Origin: Schistosoma mansoni
Lineage: Eukaryota; Platyhelminthes; Trematoda; Strigeidida; Schistosomatidae
Reading direction: 5' to 3'
NCBI RefSeq assembly: GCF_000237925.1
Contig: NC_031500.1
Coordinates: 10,503,753 to 10,567,752 of the forward strand
DNA: 64,000 nucleotides
Of the stretch, positions 33,790 to 45,459 are shown piece after piece (position 1 is the stretch's first letter; every line of letters starts with the position of its first letter). A model generated the notes under the pieces. The model did not search any database. It had not been told where the DNA came from and saw only the letters and a list, made by a program, of their open reading frames with translations. Position numbers and translations under genes: made by a program.

Positions 33790-36565
33790 ACGAACGCCGC
33801 GAGCTTGCCAAACAAAATGGATGAGCTACATGAACTTAGCAACGCTAATGATGCCCATCTGATAGGAATATCCGAAACTTGGATAACGTCTCAGTTTACG
33901 GACCAGGAGCTAGCAATAACTGGAATGTCTTTATTTCGCAACGACAGAAAAACAAGAATGGGGGGTGGGGTAGCTCTATACATACGGTCATGCCTGGATG
34001 CGCACCAACTTCATAACCAAGAGTTTCTCAATCTTGATGAGTCAGTATGGTGCTCAGTAAGATTGTCTACCACCTCGAGGTGTCTAGTTGGGGTCATCTA
34101 CAGGAAGCCCACTGCCGACATCAAGTATGACAAACGTCTGCTGGAAGGATTAACTCGCTCTACGCGTCTCGGATTCTCTCAAATCCTGATCCTAGGGGAC
34201 TTCAATCTTCCTAGAATCAACTTCGTGGGACATACATACATTGGAGGTGCCAACTCTACTGAAGCTCTGTTCTTCAACCTCATCGGTGACCTGGGATTAT
34301 TCGAAAATGTGAAGTCGGCAACTTGTTGGAGAAACAGTCAGACGCCGTCACGCTTAGACTGGGTATTCACAAATGAAGAATTCCTAGTTGACGACCTCTT
34401 AATCCTGGCTCCCCTGGCTAAAAGTGATCATGCCGTCTTATCATTCAGCTTTGTCAGCAAAACGGAGCTAAGATATCCTACTAGCAACAAGCGCTGGAAC
34501 TTCAAACGGTTGAATGTGTTAGCTTTACAGGACTATCTACAACAGGTGGATTGGGATGTTCACCCTCAACTTGAAGTGGATGCTCATTGGGATTTTTTAC
34601 TGCACACGATCTTATGTGCTACTGAGCATTCAGTTCCTCAAATGGTCCCAAAAAGCTACAAACAACCTCCAATCATCAAGAACCGCACTCGTCGTTCGCT
34701 AAGCCTCAAAAGGCACCATTGGGCCGAATATAAACGAACCGACAATAACGACGCATACAGGCAATATAAACGCATAAGGAACAAATGTTCAAAGGCAACA
34801 AAAGAAGACAGGCTTCAGTTCCAGATCAAGCTTATCGATAAATTCGTCTCCAATCCGAAAAGCTTATTCAGTTACGCAGCTTCTCTTCGACAAGGAAAAA
34901 CTGGAGTTTCCCAACTGCTTGGTCCTAATGGCCCGACCAATAACGACGGTGATGCCGCTAACCTTTTGGCTGAACAATACTCCCAGACATTCCAGCTGAC
35001 CCACATCAACTATACTGACGAAAGCTTCACCTGCACCTGCACAGGACTTTCCGAAGTGGACTTGAGTGCTGACCTGGTGCTCCGTAAACTGCAGCACCTA
35101 AGAAAAGACACTTCTCCTGGTCCGGATATGGTTCATTCTGCTGTATTGAGGGAAGCAGCTTCAATCCTGGCGACACCACTTAGCGTGATGTTTGCACACT
35201 CGCTAAGCAGAGGCAAACTACCGGAAATTTGGAAGCTGGCCCACATCACACCAATTTTCAAAGGAGGTCGACGCAGTGAACCCTCAAGCTACCGACCAGT
35301 GGCCCTCCTCTCCATACCTTCCAAAATTATGGAATCCCTAATATACGACGGTATACTAGAATACTAATCATCCTCAAAGTTCTTCTCACCTCAACAGCAT
35401 GGTTTCAGAAAAGGTCATTCTTGTATGACCAACCTGCTGACTGCGGTGGATAGATGGACAACCATCCTTGATCGCAAGGGGAAGGTTGACGTCATCTACC
35501 TGGATTTCTCAAAAGCTTTTGATCGCGTCAACCACGCATGCCTTAACAAGAAGCTTAAACGATTGGGTATAAAACCCCCTTTGATTGACTGGCTCACTTC
35601 ATATCTAGAAAACCGACACTTTAAGGTCAGGGTTAACTTCACTCTCTCTCAGGCTATGGAATGTCCTAGTGGGGTCCCCCAGGGCTCAATACTAGGACCT
35701 CTTCTCTTCTTGATTTACATTAACGATCTTCCTCAACAAGTTTCATCTGACTTATTGCTTTTTGCTGATGATGTGAAACTTTGGAGAGAGATACGTAATC
35801 ATAATGATATACTAGTTCTTCAGGAGGATCTGACCCGACTTCAAAGTTGGGCAGACGACAACGGACTTACCTTCAACACTTCAAAGTGCTAAGTAATCCA
35901 TCTGAGACATGTTGCAGACTATAGTTATAACTTAGGTAACTCCCCTCTAGAAGTTTCCTAAGTCGAAAAAGATTTAGGAGTGTTGGTACCCTATGACCTG
36001 AAATCGTATGCGAAATGTGACAAAAACGCCTCTCAAGCAAACCTTGCACTGGTAACATTGAAGCGCATTTTTGGCCAGTTTGATGGTAGAACCTTCCACA
36101 TAATCTTCAACAGTTTTATTCGTCCACATTTAGAGTACGGAAACATAGTATTTCCTCCCTCCCTCCGAAAGGATAAGGACACTGGAACGTATCCAACGTC
36201 GAGCCACGAAATCAATTCGGGGACTCAAATTCAAACCTTATGAAGAGCACCTCCAATCACTTAACCTTTACCCGTTAGAGTACAGGCGTCTTAGAGGTGA
36301 CCTTCTTATGACTTACAGTATCCTTAATACTTCTGGTCATCCCCTTAAACATCTTAAGCTTAGTCATAACACTAACCTAAGGGGTAACACCCAGAAATTG
36401 GAGACCCTACATAGCAGAACAGACTGCAGACGCAACTTCTACTCCGTTAGAGTTGTCAAGTGCTGGAATTCGCTGCCGACTGAGCTAGTCCAAGCGACCT
36501 CCCAGGAGTCCTTTAAGAGGAAACTTGACTTATTCTTAAGGACTAAGGATAACATATTATTATGA
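33790..36565 (+). pseudogene. CR1-like LINE ORF2: apurinic endonuclease and reverse transcriptase
   Basis: The endonuclease begins CLYTNAASLPNKMDEL and has ISETWI, ILGDFNLPRI, SRLDWVFTN and the catalytic SDHAVL. The reverse transcriptase has SPGPDMVH, PIFKGG, QHGFRKGHSC, YLDFSKAFDRVNH, GVPQGSILGPLLFLIYINDL and LLFADDVKLW. The C-terminal part is [17 protein letters not shown] and later [18 protein letters not shown]. In-frame stops lie at 35,365-35,367, 35,890-35,892 and near 35,959, and there is one frame change near 36,176, so it is a recent but dead copy. Confidence 0.85.
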
Positions 36566-36715
36566 TTTACCAAATTCTTTTTTTTCCTCTATTATCGTTC
36601 ATATACCTAGGTTTTTGCCTGGAGGTATTGGTGATCCACTGCTACTAGACACGGAAGCCCGTTAAGCGAAAGCTTCTTCTATTCCGTCCTCAACCATTTG
36701 AACCATTTGAAATAG

Positions 36716-38152
36716 GATGGTATTAAATCTACATTAGTTTGTTTGTACAAATGTAGCTGTTCGTGTGTGGGTTCTTGTTGTAAGATGTTAAGACTAATAG
36801 TAAGTATTTTCGAAAACACACTTGATACTGCTAACAGTCTCAGTTTGATGATCGGGTAACTAAATATCACACTGGTTCCACGTTGTTCGTGTGTACTTCT
36901 GTTCGTAGGTATACAAGGTTTTCATGTTTAGATACTCTAAGGGTATAACTATATGTAAAGTTTTTGTGCTTCACACTCATCGATGCACACCGTTGTCGCA
37001 GGTAGGACATACTTTCCTTTAACTGGTACTGGGATCCACTTAGGATCACCTTTTTGTAGTGTTTTATCTCAAACTCCGAATAGCTATAATTTAACCAACA
37101 AGAAACTACTTACCGAATCTAAGACAACACTTCTGCTCCTATTGTACTGTTCTGTAAACAGTAGTTGTATTGATTTTAACTTCAAGAGACACTTAATCTT
37201 GAAAGCATTTCTGAACACACTCAACAGTAGCCACACCACTCTACTAGCGCAGCTCTGCTTACGTATGCACTTGTTGCGTCAGTGGCCACTTGTGCTAATG
37301 GTAGTCGTTCAATTGTCACATCCACTATCGGTTGCAGTTTTAAATTTGATCGTGCATGAAAGTGCCATTTTTTAATACGCCTTTTTGTTCAGCATTTAGT
37401 GAACTATAAAACAATCTTTTCTCTGGACTGCATGTCTCTTCACTGTATTTGCCGGTCAGAGTTAAGTAATATGCCTCTTTCTAATCTTCCAAGACTCAGT
37501 GATGTACGACCATATCATCATCCAAATTATCTTAAATACAAAATCCAATCAAAAACATGGTGTCTAATTAGAGGCTATCAGTAATTCTGTTTTCGAAACC
37601 ACTCATAGATTTGACAATTTCTATCTTTAATTAAATTATTCGTTTTCATTCGTATCAATACTATCTGTATAGTCTACATTATTGGTTCGATGCAAAGCTC
37701 AGATGTATTATTTTGCAAGATCAAATCTGAAGATTCCCAGGTCCTGCTAGTTTCGGAAGCTCAAGTTTCACGACGAGCAAGCGTTGTATTGATAAAGCTG
37801 TAGCATACCTCCAAAAGACCGCAAGATCTCGAGCCGTCTAACCAATCAGGAGACAGAGATGATGTATGCGGTTTGTTATGCCAAAACGCTAAAATATTCG
37901 CTTTAGGGTCTTCGCATCGTAGCTAGTGTCAGTTCGCGATGGAAACCGTAACTGAAATTCCTAATACTAACTTATGACGCTTTGCACATTTACTATTAGC
38001 TCGGCTGTCTAGTACAGTTTTCAATTTATTATCACCAGCGACCTTATTTAAATACGTACAGTGAATTGTACGAAATGGTATGTCCATTTGTTGATAGCTA
38101 TATAAATAAAAGGTCTCGGGTGTTGAAATCAGTTTACTTACGCTTATTGTAG
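36716..38152. other. Unassigned stretch after the CR1-like LINE
   Basis: An open frame of 130 codons at 36,983-37,375 has no recognised motif and no splice support. I see no known repeat. It is AT-rich intergenic DNA as far as I can tell. Confidence 0.3.
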
Positions 38153-38537
38153 TGGCCACACCCGGAGCCTTTGACCTAAAGAGCTGATCCACAAAGCAGT
38201 GGAGCATCGTGAGGAGATGCAGTCTCATGGTAGCCGGTGACCAACGATTGATTCATACGCCATTTGTTCCCTCAGGATCCTGGAGCCCATGTGCACCATT
38301 GGTTTGGAATCAGGGTTTTCCAACTCCTCTAGGTGGACTCGCTGTGTCCACCAATACGGTTAAAGCACCGGACATTCGCTTTTCGTCTTCTCAATTTCGT
38401 GAACAACACCCCCGCCACGAGAAGGCGGTGAGTAGGACTTCCCTGGCAGAGGCTGTATACGCGTGGCCATGTGAGAGCATTTCGAGAGGTAGAGCGGACT
38501 CTTCCCACTTTCGGCCGTACCAGGGCATTTGGGGGCT
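38153..38537 (-). repeat. 520-base non-autonomous repeat, 3'-truncated copy
   Basis: It matches the first 380 bases of the copies at 44,150 and 57,512 in reverse, from ggcatttgggggc back to cacacccggagcc. The tail shared with the RTE-like LINE is missing. Confidence 0.8.
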
Positions 38538-38769
38538 CCGCTAAATATTTCCTAATACAAATCAGTCAGTCAGCTACAACGTAGGATCAGGCAAATATAT
38601 GCATCGATCCAAGCTGCCACACCTCATTAGCACAACTAGATGAACACCAAATTCATAGAACTAGTTGCTTCAATGATAGTAATGCATAAAAGAAAGATTG
38701 TGTATAAGAACATAATACAGAAAGAAAGAATTAGTTCGTAGAAATAAAGGTATAAAGCAATTTTAATTT

Positions 38770-39396
38770 CACGGTTTAAGGGAAGACAAAGAGTGTGTAC
38801 ACCTACGCCATTGTGATCGATCCTGAGCCATGTGACACAGAGTCTCCAACCATTGGTTACGATAGTCACGCGGACCACAACCAAGCAGTCTGCATCTACC
38901 ATCACGACTCAGACAAGAAGTTGGTAACTTTATGGATTGGTGCCACGTCTTAGTTTGGTCAACCCTAACTCTCTTCCAACCATCCCCAACACTAGTCAGC
39001 ATAGCGCGTCGTGGTAATCGGTGTTCAGGCATACGTAACACGTGGCCCAACTATCTTAGTATATGAAGATTTACAACCTCATCAACTGATTTACCATCAT
39101 CATTCCCTAATAACCTGCGTCTAACGTCACCATTACTTACCCGGTGATCCCAGCAGATGCGAGCAATATTTTTAAGTCATCTGTGATCAAATACTATTAA
39201 CTTACGAATGCCTCTCCAGCGATGACTGGTGGCAATATGGTCTATTTGAGTCTATGGTTAGTTTGGAGCAAGGGGTCTCCATGTTAGACAATGTCTCCTT
39301 ATGCTTAAAATTAGTGCTTACTAAAAATAAACGATTGTCTGAGCACAGTTGCAGCAGATGATTACCATTATATGAAATGACGCATTCTACTGACAA
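38770..39396 (-). mobile_element. RTE-like LINE fragment, internally shortened
   Basis: On the minus strand it starts with endonuclease sequence (NGNHLLQLCSDNRLFLVSTN), then jumps to the C-terminal end (GHVLRMPEHRLPRRAML, GWKRVRVDQTKTWHQSIK, NQWLETLCHMAQDRSQWRR). The middle with the reverse transcriptase is missing. It is related to the full-length element at 39,540. Confidence 0.75.
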
Positions 39397-39432
39397 TTCT
39401 ATTCTCGCTCATACTAGAAGCAAGACAATTTG

Positions 39433-39435
<3 letters not shown>

Positions 39436-39473
<38 letters not shown>

Positions 39474-39476
39474 GTG

Positions 39477-39508
<32 letters not shown>

Positions 39509-39510
39509 TA
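39436..39510 (+). repeat. ATT microsatellite
   Basis: An array of tta/att triplets with a few single changes. It sits between two RTE-like copies, next to the 5' side of the longer one. Confidence 0.9.
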
Positions 39511-39539
39511 CCATATCGCTAATTCACTCCCTTTTATCC

Positions 39540-42500
39540 CCGATTTGTGTAACCTTACTTTTCAACTTATGCAGCAGCTCGCCCATGGTGGAAACTCTGT
39601 TCTATCTAAACGATCACTAGTCACTGGCTGGTCGAAAGTGAATGCTTCCACCGATTATGAATACTTGAGCAGTCTTTCTGAAACCACGTACGCCGTTCAA
39701 GCTGGCTTCCTTCAACGTTCGCACACTAATGCAGATCAGACAACAGATGGGGCTGGCTTTGTCTTTAGAAAGTCTTAATGTTGATGTTTGTTGTCTATCC
39801 GAGACCCATATTCAAGACTCTAGTGAAGTACTACAAATTCGCTCTCCATCTGTCGCCTCGAAAAGCTTGTTTCACGTGCGCTTATCCGGGGACCCTGTGG
39901 CATCCTCGTCTGGTCTTGCAGGCGTTGGTGTCTCACTAAGCTCTAGAAATGAGGCAGCACTAATCGATTGGATCCCCATTAACAGTCGGTTATGTGTTGT
40001 TAGATTAAAAAGTTCCATCAAAGTGAGAAGAAATCGGCGTGAGAAACGGTGTCTTTTCGTCATCTCCGCCTATGCCCCGACAGATTGCAGCCCGGATGCA
40101 ATCAAGGATGAGTTTTACCATCAGTTAACAGTTCTTCTCCAGAAAGCGCGTTCGACAGATATTGTAGTCCTAGCTAGAGACTTGAATGCTCAGGTCGGGC
40201 GTCTAGGCACAGAAGAGAGTCGTTTAGGTGGCCGATGGAGACTTGTTGGTCGCAGGACAGATAACGGGGACCGTCTGCTGCAACTGTGCACAGACTACAA
40301 CCTGTTTCTGACTAGCACTAACTTCCGGCACAGTCATCGCCGGTGTGCCACCTGGCGTCCTCCCTCTGCATCTCAAGCCTGGACTCAGATTGATCACAGC
40401 GCGATCAGCTACCGCTGGCGTGGTTGTGTACAAGACTGCCTCTCCTTTTGGAGTACCTACGTGGAGTCTGATCATGCCCTGGTCTGCGCCAATCTCACCT
40501 TACTTTTCAGTGGCCGAAGGATTGACCGCCATCAACGGATCGATGTTAGTAAACTGGCTGCAACTTCTGTTGCAAGTAAGTATCGAGCAGAGCTAGCTTC
40601 TAGGCCAGCTACCATCCCACCGAAAAGTATAGATGAGCATTGGTTGCAACTTCATGACGCCATGAAAATGGCGAGTAAAGTCGCTTGCGGCTTCGCGAAA
40701 CGTCCCGCTTACAAGCACTGGGTTTCTTCTGGCTCCTTACAACTGATGGAAGCCCGTCAGTCTACTCCGGGTGACCGTATGACCACAAACGAAGGCTGTT
40801 ACGTAGTAAAATTGGGCAAAGCTTGCGCAAGGACCGAGAAGCCTGGTGGTCGGTGCGTGCTAATGAGATGGAAGCAGCAGTTGCATCTGGTAACTACCGG
40901 AAGCTCTTCCAACTCATCCGAGCCACTGGCAGCAAGAAGTCTGGTGTGAGTGAAACAATCTACGAGGATGATGGGATGCCAATCACTAACATCTCTCGAC
41001 GTCTTGGACGATGGGCGGAATTTTTCAAAGGGCAGTTCAACTGGCCTGCTGCTCCGGCAACATTAACCAGTTTGTCCTGCCCCCCATGGCCGGTGACGAC
41101 TGATCCACCAAACGAGGCGGAAGTCCGCAAGGAACTCCAACTCTTGAGATGCTACAAATCACCGGGCCCAAATGACTTACCTCTGGCTCTTTTTAAGGTG
41201 GTGGTGACTTTCTGGATAAGGAATTGACTATGTTGTTTGCAAAGGTTTGGGAGTCAGAAAGCGTTCCAACATCATGGAATGAGTTGGTAGTCGTCCCTAT
41301 CTTTAAAAAGGGTTCACGTTGTTCCTGTAACAACTATCGGGGGATAAGTCTACTTCCGATTGCGTCCAAACTATTTGCTTCTGTCATTCTTCGTAGGTTG
41401 TTTAAAACCCGAGAACGATTGACTCGCGAGGAGCAGGCTGGTTTTCGTTCTGCTCGAGGATGCATTGATCATATCTTCACCCTCCGCCAAATGTTAGAAC
41501 ACCGTCATACTTATCGCAGACCAACAATCGTAGTGTTTCTTGATATCAGGGATGCCTTCGATTCGTTGGACAGGACTGTTCTCTAGGATTGTCTATTGAA
41601 GAACGGTGTGCCTGAAACGTTTATCAACATCTTAAAGGCCCTGTATACGAACACCTCAGGCAGAGTGAGGGCATACAACCACTTTTCTCCCTTGTTCCAT
41701 TCGAGCAGTGGGGTTAGGCAGAGTTGCCCAATCTCACCATTCCTCTTTAACTTTGCCATCGACGACACCCTGGAAACAGCTCTGATGGATGTAAGTAATG
41801 GCGGTGTGGATCTGCTGCCTGGAGAACGACTTCTCGACCTCGAGTATGCGGATGATGTTGTCTTACTGTGCGATAATGCTCAAGCCATGCAATCCGCACT
41901 TAATCAGTTGGCAATCAGTGTCCGCAGGTACGGCATGTGCTTTGCACCCTCCAAGTGCAAAGTACTCCTACAAGACTGGCAGGATTCTCATCCTGTACTC
42001 ACCCTAGATGGTGAGCAGATTGAAGTAGTTGAGAAGTTCGTGTATCTAGGTAGCTACATAAGTGCTGGTGGGGGCGTGAGTGATGAGATTGATGCATGTA
42101 TAATGAAATCCAGAGCGGCTTATGCCAATCTGGGCCATTTTTGGCGCCTTCGTGATGTTAGTCTGGCTGTAAAAGGTCGGATCTACAACGCGTCGGTGAG
42201 AGCAGTTTTGCTCTATGCTTTTGAAACCTGGCCTCTCCGAGTTGAGGATGTTAGACGTCTCTCTGTGTTCGATCATCGTTGTCTCCGAAGGATTGCTGAT
42301 ATTCAGTGGCAACACCATGTTAGTAATGCAGAGGTTCGGCATCGTGTGTTCGGGTGCAGAGACAATAATCCAATTGGTGTCACCATCTTGAAACACCGAC
42401 TTCGGTGGCTTGGACATGTTTTACGAATGTCGTCCCAGAGACTTCCACGTCGTGCATTATTTGCCGACTCTGGGACTGGTTGGAAAAAGCGGAGAAGTGG

Positions 42501-42893
42501 TCAGTGTATGACATGGTGTCGTGGTATGAAAGAAAGCTGCAAAGGGCTAGCTTCTGTTGGTCCTTCACGACTCCCTGGCTGGGGTCCGAGAGATGGTGCA
42601 ACACAGTGGCTAGAGACGTTATCATATATGGCTCAGAATAGAAGCCAGTGGTGATCCTGCTGTAATCTTCTTTTACTTTCTTCATAAAGAGTGGCTATCA
42701 CTTTCTTAACTGAGAGAGTTCTTCTGGTTGTGCATTTCAGTTCCCCCCATCATTACTCTTCTCTTTTTTTCCTTCTTTTATATATACGCATCTTCCTCCT
42801 TTCTCCTCCTATTCTCATTATTTTGTGTGGCGCATATGTATCCGGTGCCCTTTGTACCAATATGTATATGATTAAATAAATAAATAATGTTCA
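39540..42893 (+). mobile_element. RTE-like LINE, nearly full length
   Basis: The endonuclease (39,729-40,949) has CCLSETHIQ, FVISAYAPTD, DLNAQVGRLG (the usual GD before LNAQ reads RD), TQIDHSAIS and ESDHALV. The reverse transcriptase has SPGPNDLPL, VPIFKKGSR, NNYRGISLLP, EEQAGFRSARGCIDHIF, VFLDIRDAFDSLDRTVL, GVRQSCPISPFLFNFAID and LEYADDVVLL. The end has HRLRWLGHVLRMSSQRLPRR. Two frame changes (near 40,900 and 41,225) and a TAG at 41,584-41,586 in the place of an expected tryptophan codon make it inactive. The 3' end is an aaataaataaat tail. Confidence 0.85.
42826..42893 (+). repeat. 3' tail shared by the RTE-like LINE and the 520-base repeats
   Basis: The block tgtggcgcatatgtatc.ggtgc...ttgtaccaatat.tat....aaataaataaat ends this LINE and also the repeats at 44,150-44,671, 57,512-58,031 and (reversed) 62,751-63,257. 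Such a shared tail is the usual way a non-autonomous element borrows a LINE's reverse transcriptase. Confidence 0.8.
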
Positions 42894-43930
42894 CTAAGCC
42901 GGAACACTAAAATACCCACCTAAATGTCTCTCTGTTTGGTTCTGTTATATCCCCCGGTGAATTACGAATGGTAACTTTTAGGTCTATTTATGGATCAATG
43001 TAATATGCCTATTTCCTATTGTACAATTATTACGTAACTGAACTATTCATATTCGTATTTCTCTTATCATTAGCTTTATTTTGACCTTTGACTTATTATC
43101 ATACGATTCTTGAGTTATAATCAGTTTATTGATTACTTTGGTTTGTATAAAAACCCAGTGTGTTTGTAAATAATGATTCATACCACTGAGGCTGTTATTG
43201 GTGTTTTGGACTTAACTGGTTGGGCTAGGCAGATCGCAGGACCGGTTAGCACTGTAGACTGCTCGTACGGGTTTCGTGTCACTGTTCCAGTCGATAATTC
43301 GCTGCTCCCTGATTGGCGGTTCTATCGCGTCACACATTAACTAGTCATCCACTCGGCCACGAGATATAACAGGTTCAAGCTACCTACCTGGGCATTAAAG
43401 CCACCTGCTACGAGTACTGTGTCTGAGCGTTTAGCTTTTTGAAGAAGTTCAAGAATTTTTCTGTAAGATTTATCTTTCACTTCATATGGGCTTCAATCAG
43501 TGGGATCGTATGCAGAAACAATGAAAAGGCAACGACGTGTGTCCCTATCCTCCCAAGTTCTTACAGAGCCGTTTAGCCGAACAGTATATAGGCGTCTGTT
43601 AACGGGGGTCCATTCTAATAGTGCTTGTTCTGCCCTCATACTTAGTTCTATGCCTACACCTGCAAGTCCACGAGAACTATCCATCGGGTCGCCAGGTACA
43701 CAGAGGATGTATCTCATCGGCTCTCCGTTTCGGCGAGGTGAGGATCCTGTATGCGTGTTTCGGAGACATAGCATACATCAATGGTACGAGATTCTACGGT
43801 TTTAGCCAAGAAGACCTTCTGGCCGATTTGACATACGTTGAAAATTCCAATGTGTACTTTGAAGCGACGTTTCAGTCGACCTGGGACAGTGTTTTGCGCT
43901 CTAGAATCGTTGGCCATTATGACACTTGAG
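42890..43930 (-). mobile_element. RTE-like LINE endonuclease fragment, split by a solo LTR
   Basis: On the minus strand the part 43,493-43,917 reads VCYVSETRIQDPHLAET and SRGLAGVGIELSMRAEQALL and RRCLFIVSAYDPTD, an RTE endonuclease. After the LTR the same element goes on with QTERHLGGYFSVP. It is old and broken. Confidence 0.75.
42943..43371. mobile_element. Solo LTR with 5-base target duplication
   Basis: A fossil. It begins TGTTATAT and ends ATATAACA, perfect inverted ends, and is flanked by GGTTC on both sides (42,938-42,942 and 43,372-43,376). It contains a TATA-like gtataaaaac near 43,145. It is inserted in an RTE endonuclease fragment, so it is younger than that fragment. The 5-base duplication fits an LTR retrotransposon; the family is not determined. 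Confidence 0.85.
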
Positions 43931-44149
43931 GAGGAAGTCCAAAGAGGAAGTTTAGAGTTGAAAGTTGAGGTATGAGGAATAATAAGAAATTGAAGAGGGA
44001 GATTGATTATGAATACAGTTATCTTGAGGGCTGTTAGAGGTGTGAGGGTCTAACACAAATGACTGAATGTTAACAAATTTTCGTTGTCGTTGATAAAAAT
44101 ACTCGAAATATTAAATGTTTCTATATTACATATTTCTTGGAGAGATGTT

Positions 44150-44671
44150 GGCCCCTAAATGCCCTGGTACGGCCGAGAGTGGGAAGAGTCCGCTCTACCT
44201 CTCGAAATGCTCTCACATGGCCACGCGTATACAGCCTCTGCCAGGGAAGTCCTACTCACTGCCTTCTCGTGGCGAAGATGTTGTTTACGAAATCGAGAGG
44301 ACGAAAAGCGAATGTCCGGTGCTTTAACCGGGTCGGTGGACACGGCAAGTCCATCTAGGGGAGTTGGAAAACCCTGATTCCAAACCAATGGTGCACATGG
44401 GCTCCAGGATCCTGAGGGAACAAATGGCGTATGAATCAATCGTTGGTCACCGGCTACCATGAGACTGCATCTCCTCACGATGCTCCACTGCTTTGTGGAT
44501 CAGCTCTTTAGGTCAAAGGCTCCGGGTGTGGCTCCCTAAGAAAACCACCTGCTTCAGTTTGGGCATCTGCGCAGTATAACAGCCCTCACACAAATCAAAT
44601 GAGATTTGTGTGGCGCATATATATCTGGTGCTTCCTTGTACCAATATTTATGTGTTCAAATAAATAAATAT
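44150..44671 (+). repeat. 520-base non-autonomous repeat, complete copy with target duplication
   Basis: It runs from ggcccctaaatgccctgg to an aaataaataaata tail. It is flanked by AGAGATGTT at 44,141-44,149 and 44,672-44,680, so the insertion is recent. The inner 106-codon frame on its minus strand recurs in other copies, but I regard it as chance conservation of a young repeat. Confidence 0.9.
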
Positions 44672-44680
44672 AGAGATGTT

Positions 44681-45386
44681 TACTTGATAAGGAGTGATAC
44701 AATGGATTCCTGAATTTAATTGTTACTTGGTCTGAAAATGCTATTTATATCAATTTTATTATCTAGCCGATATATACATTGACCAGATATACACGCTTAT
44801 GTACACTTGTTCTGAATATAATTTTAGTATTTATACTGAGTTTAGAATTTATCTCCTATTTTATCCAATCAAGTTGGATTACATTGGTTGAAGAGATATG
44901 AACAATTACGTGACAGCAGGAGAGTTCACTGAAGTACAGTTATACACATCAGTAACTTTAAAACCGTGATTACTCTTTGAAGTAACGTAATGTGACAAGG
45001 TCTATTGTCAGATGTGAATCCACACTTTGCTACTACTTTTATTTCTCTGCTCGTTTATTCATTACGCCCTTGTAAAGTTAGCTAGTATCACTAGTGATTT
45101 TCTATGAATGAGTTGTATTTCGTTCAGTATAGATCATGTATGTTTGGTAATGTGCTTTTGTGAGAAGATGAAATGGGATTTTTAGGGCTCTAGTCTTAAA
45201 AAAACTAGAATGACACCATATTATGATCTTTTCCCGCCTTATTTAAATGCTTCCAAAAGGTTAATCAGTATATTTCCAAATTCTTCCCACAGCATGTTGA
45301 CTAGTGCCCTGGATTCATAAATTCCTGGTAAAACGAGACCTATTTCATATCAGTGAACGTTGTGTGAATGTTTCCAGTCATCTCAG
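44681..45386. other. Upstream of the WIPI-type gene
   Basis: No repeat or exon is recognised. It should contain the promoter and 5' untranslated region of the gene that starts at 45,387, but no sure element can be pointed out. Confidence 0.3.
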
Positions 45387-45459
45387 ATGTGCATGCGAGT
45401 TTCTCCAACTGATTCCGGTAACAGCGGAATTTTATTCGTTGGATTCAATCAAGATTATG
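45387..45459 (+). CDS. WIPI-type gene exon 1
   Basis: Two in-frame ATGs, 45,387 and 45,393, both fit; the second gives MRVSPTDSGNSGILFVGFNQ. The exon ends in phase 1 at a gtaaat donor. Family members start at a similar distance before the FNQD motif, so the start is near here. Confidence 0.8.

Larger units (their letters stand above)
31841..36715 (+). mobile_element. CR1-like LINE, nearly full length
   Basis: The order is 5' region, ORF1 with a PHD-like zinc finger (32,264-33,664), ORF2 with endonuclease and reverse transcriptase (33,790-36,565), and 3' tail with the repeated unit ccatttgaa at 36,692-36,709. It is close to complete but not active as it stands. Schistosome CR1-like elements include SR1 and several Perere families; I do not assign one. 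Confidence 0.85.

Noticed and set aside
36983-37375. 130-codon frame after the CR1-like LINE
   Set aside because: It has no domain, no codon signal and no splice context; probably chance.
39377-39778. 133-codon frame with a long Ile run
   Set aside because: The run is the ATT microsatellite; the rest is the 5' part of the RTE-like LINE in another frame.
44155-44478. A 107-codon minus-strand frame (MRRCSLMVAGDQRLIHTP...) repeated in several places, looking like a conserved protein family
   Set aside because: It is the body of the 520-base repeat. Conservation follows from recent copying, and the frame is lost in the older copies at 50,326 and 62,751.
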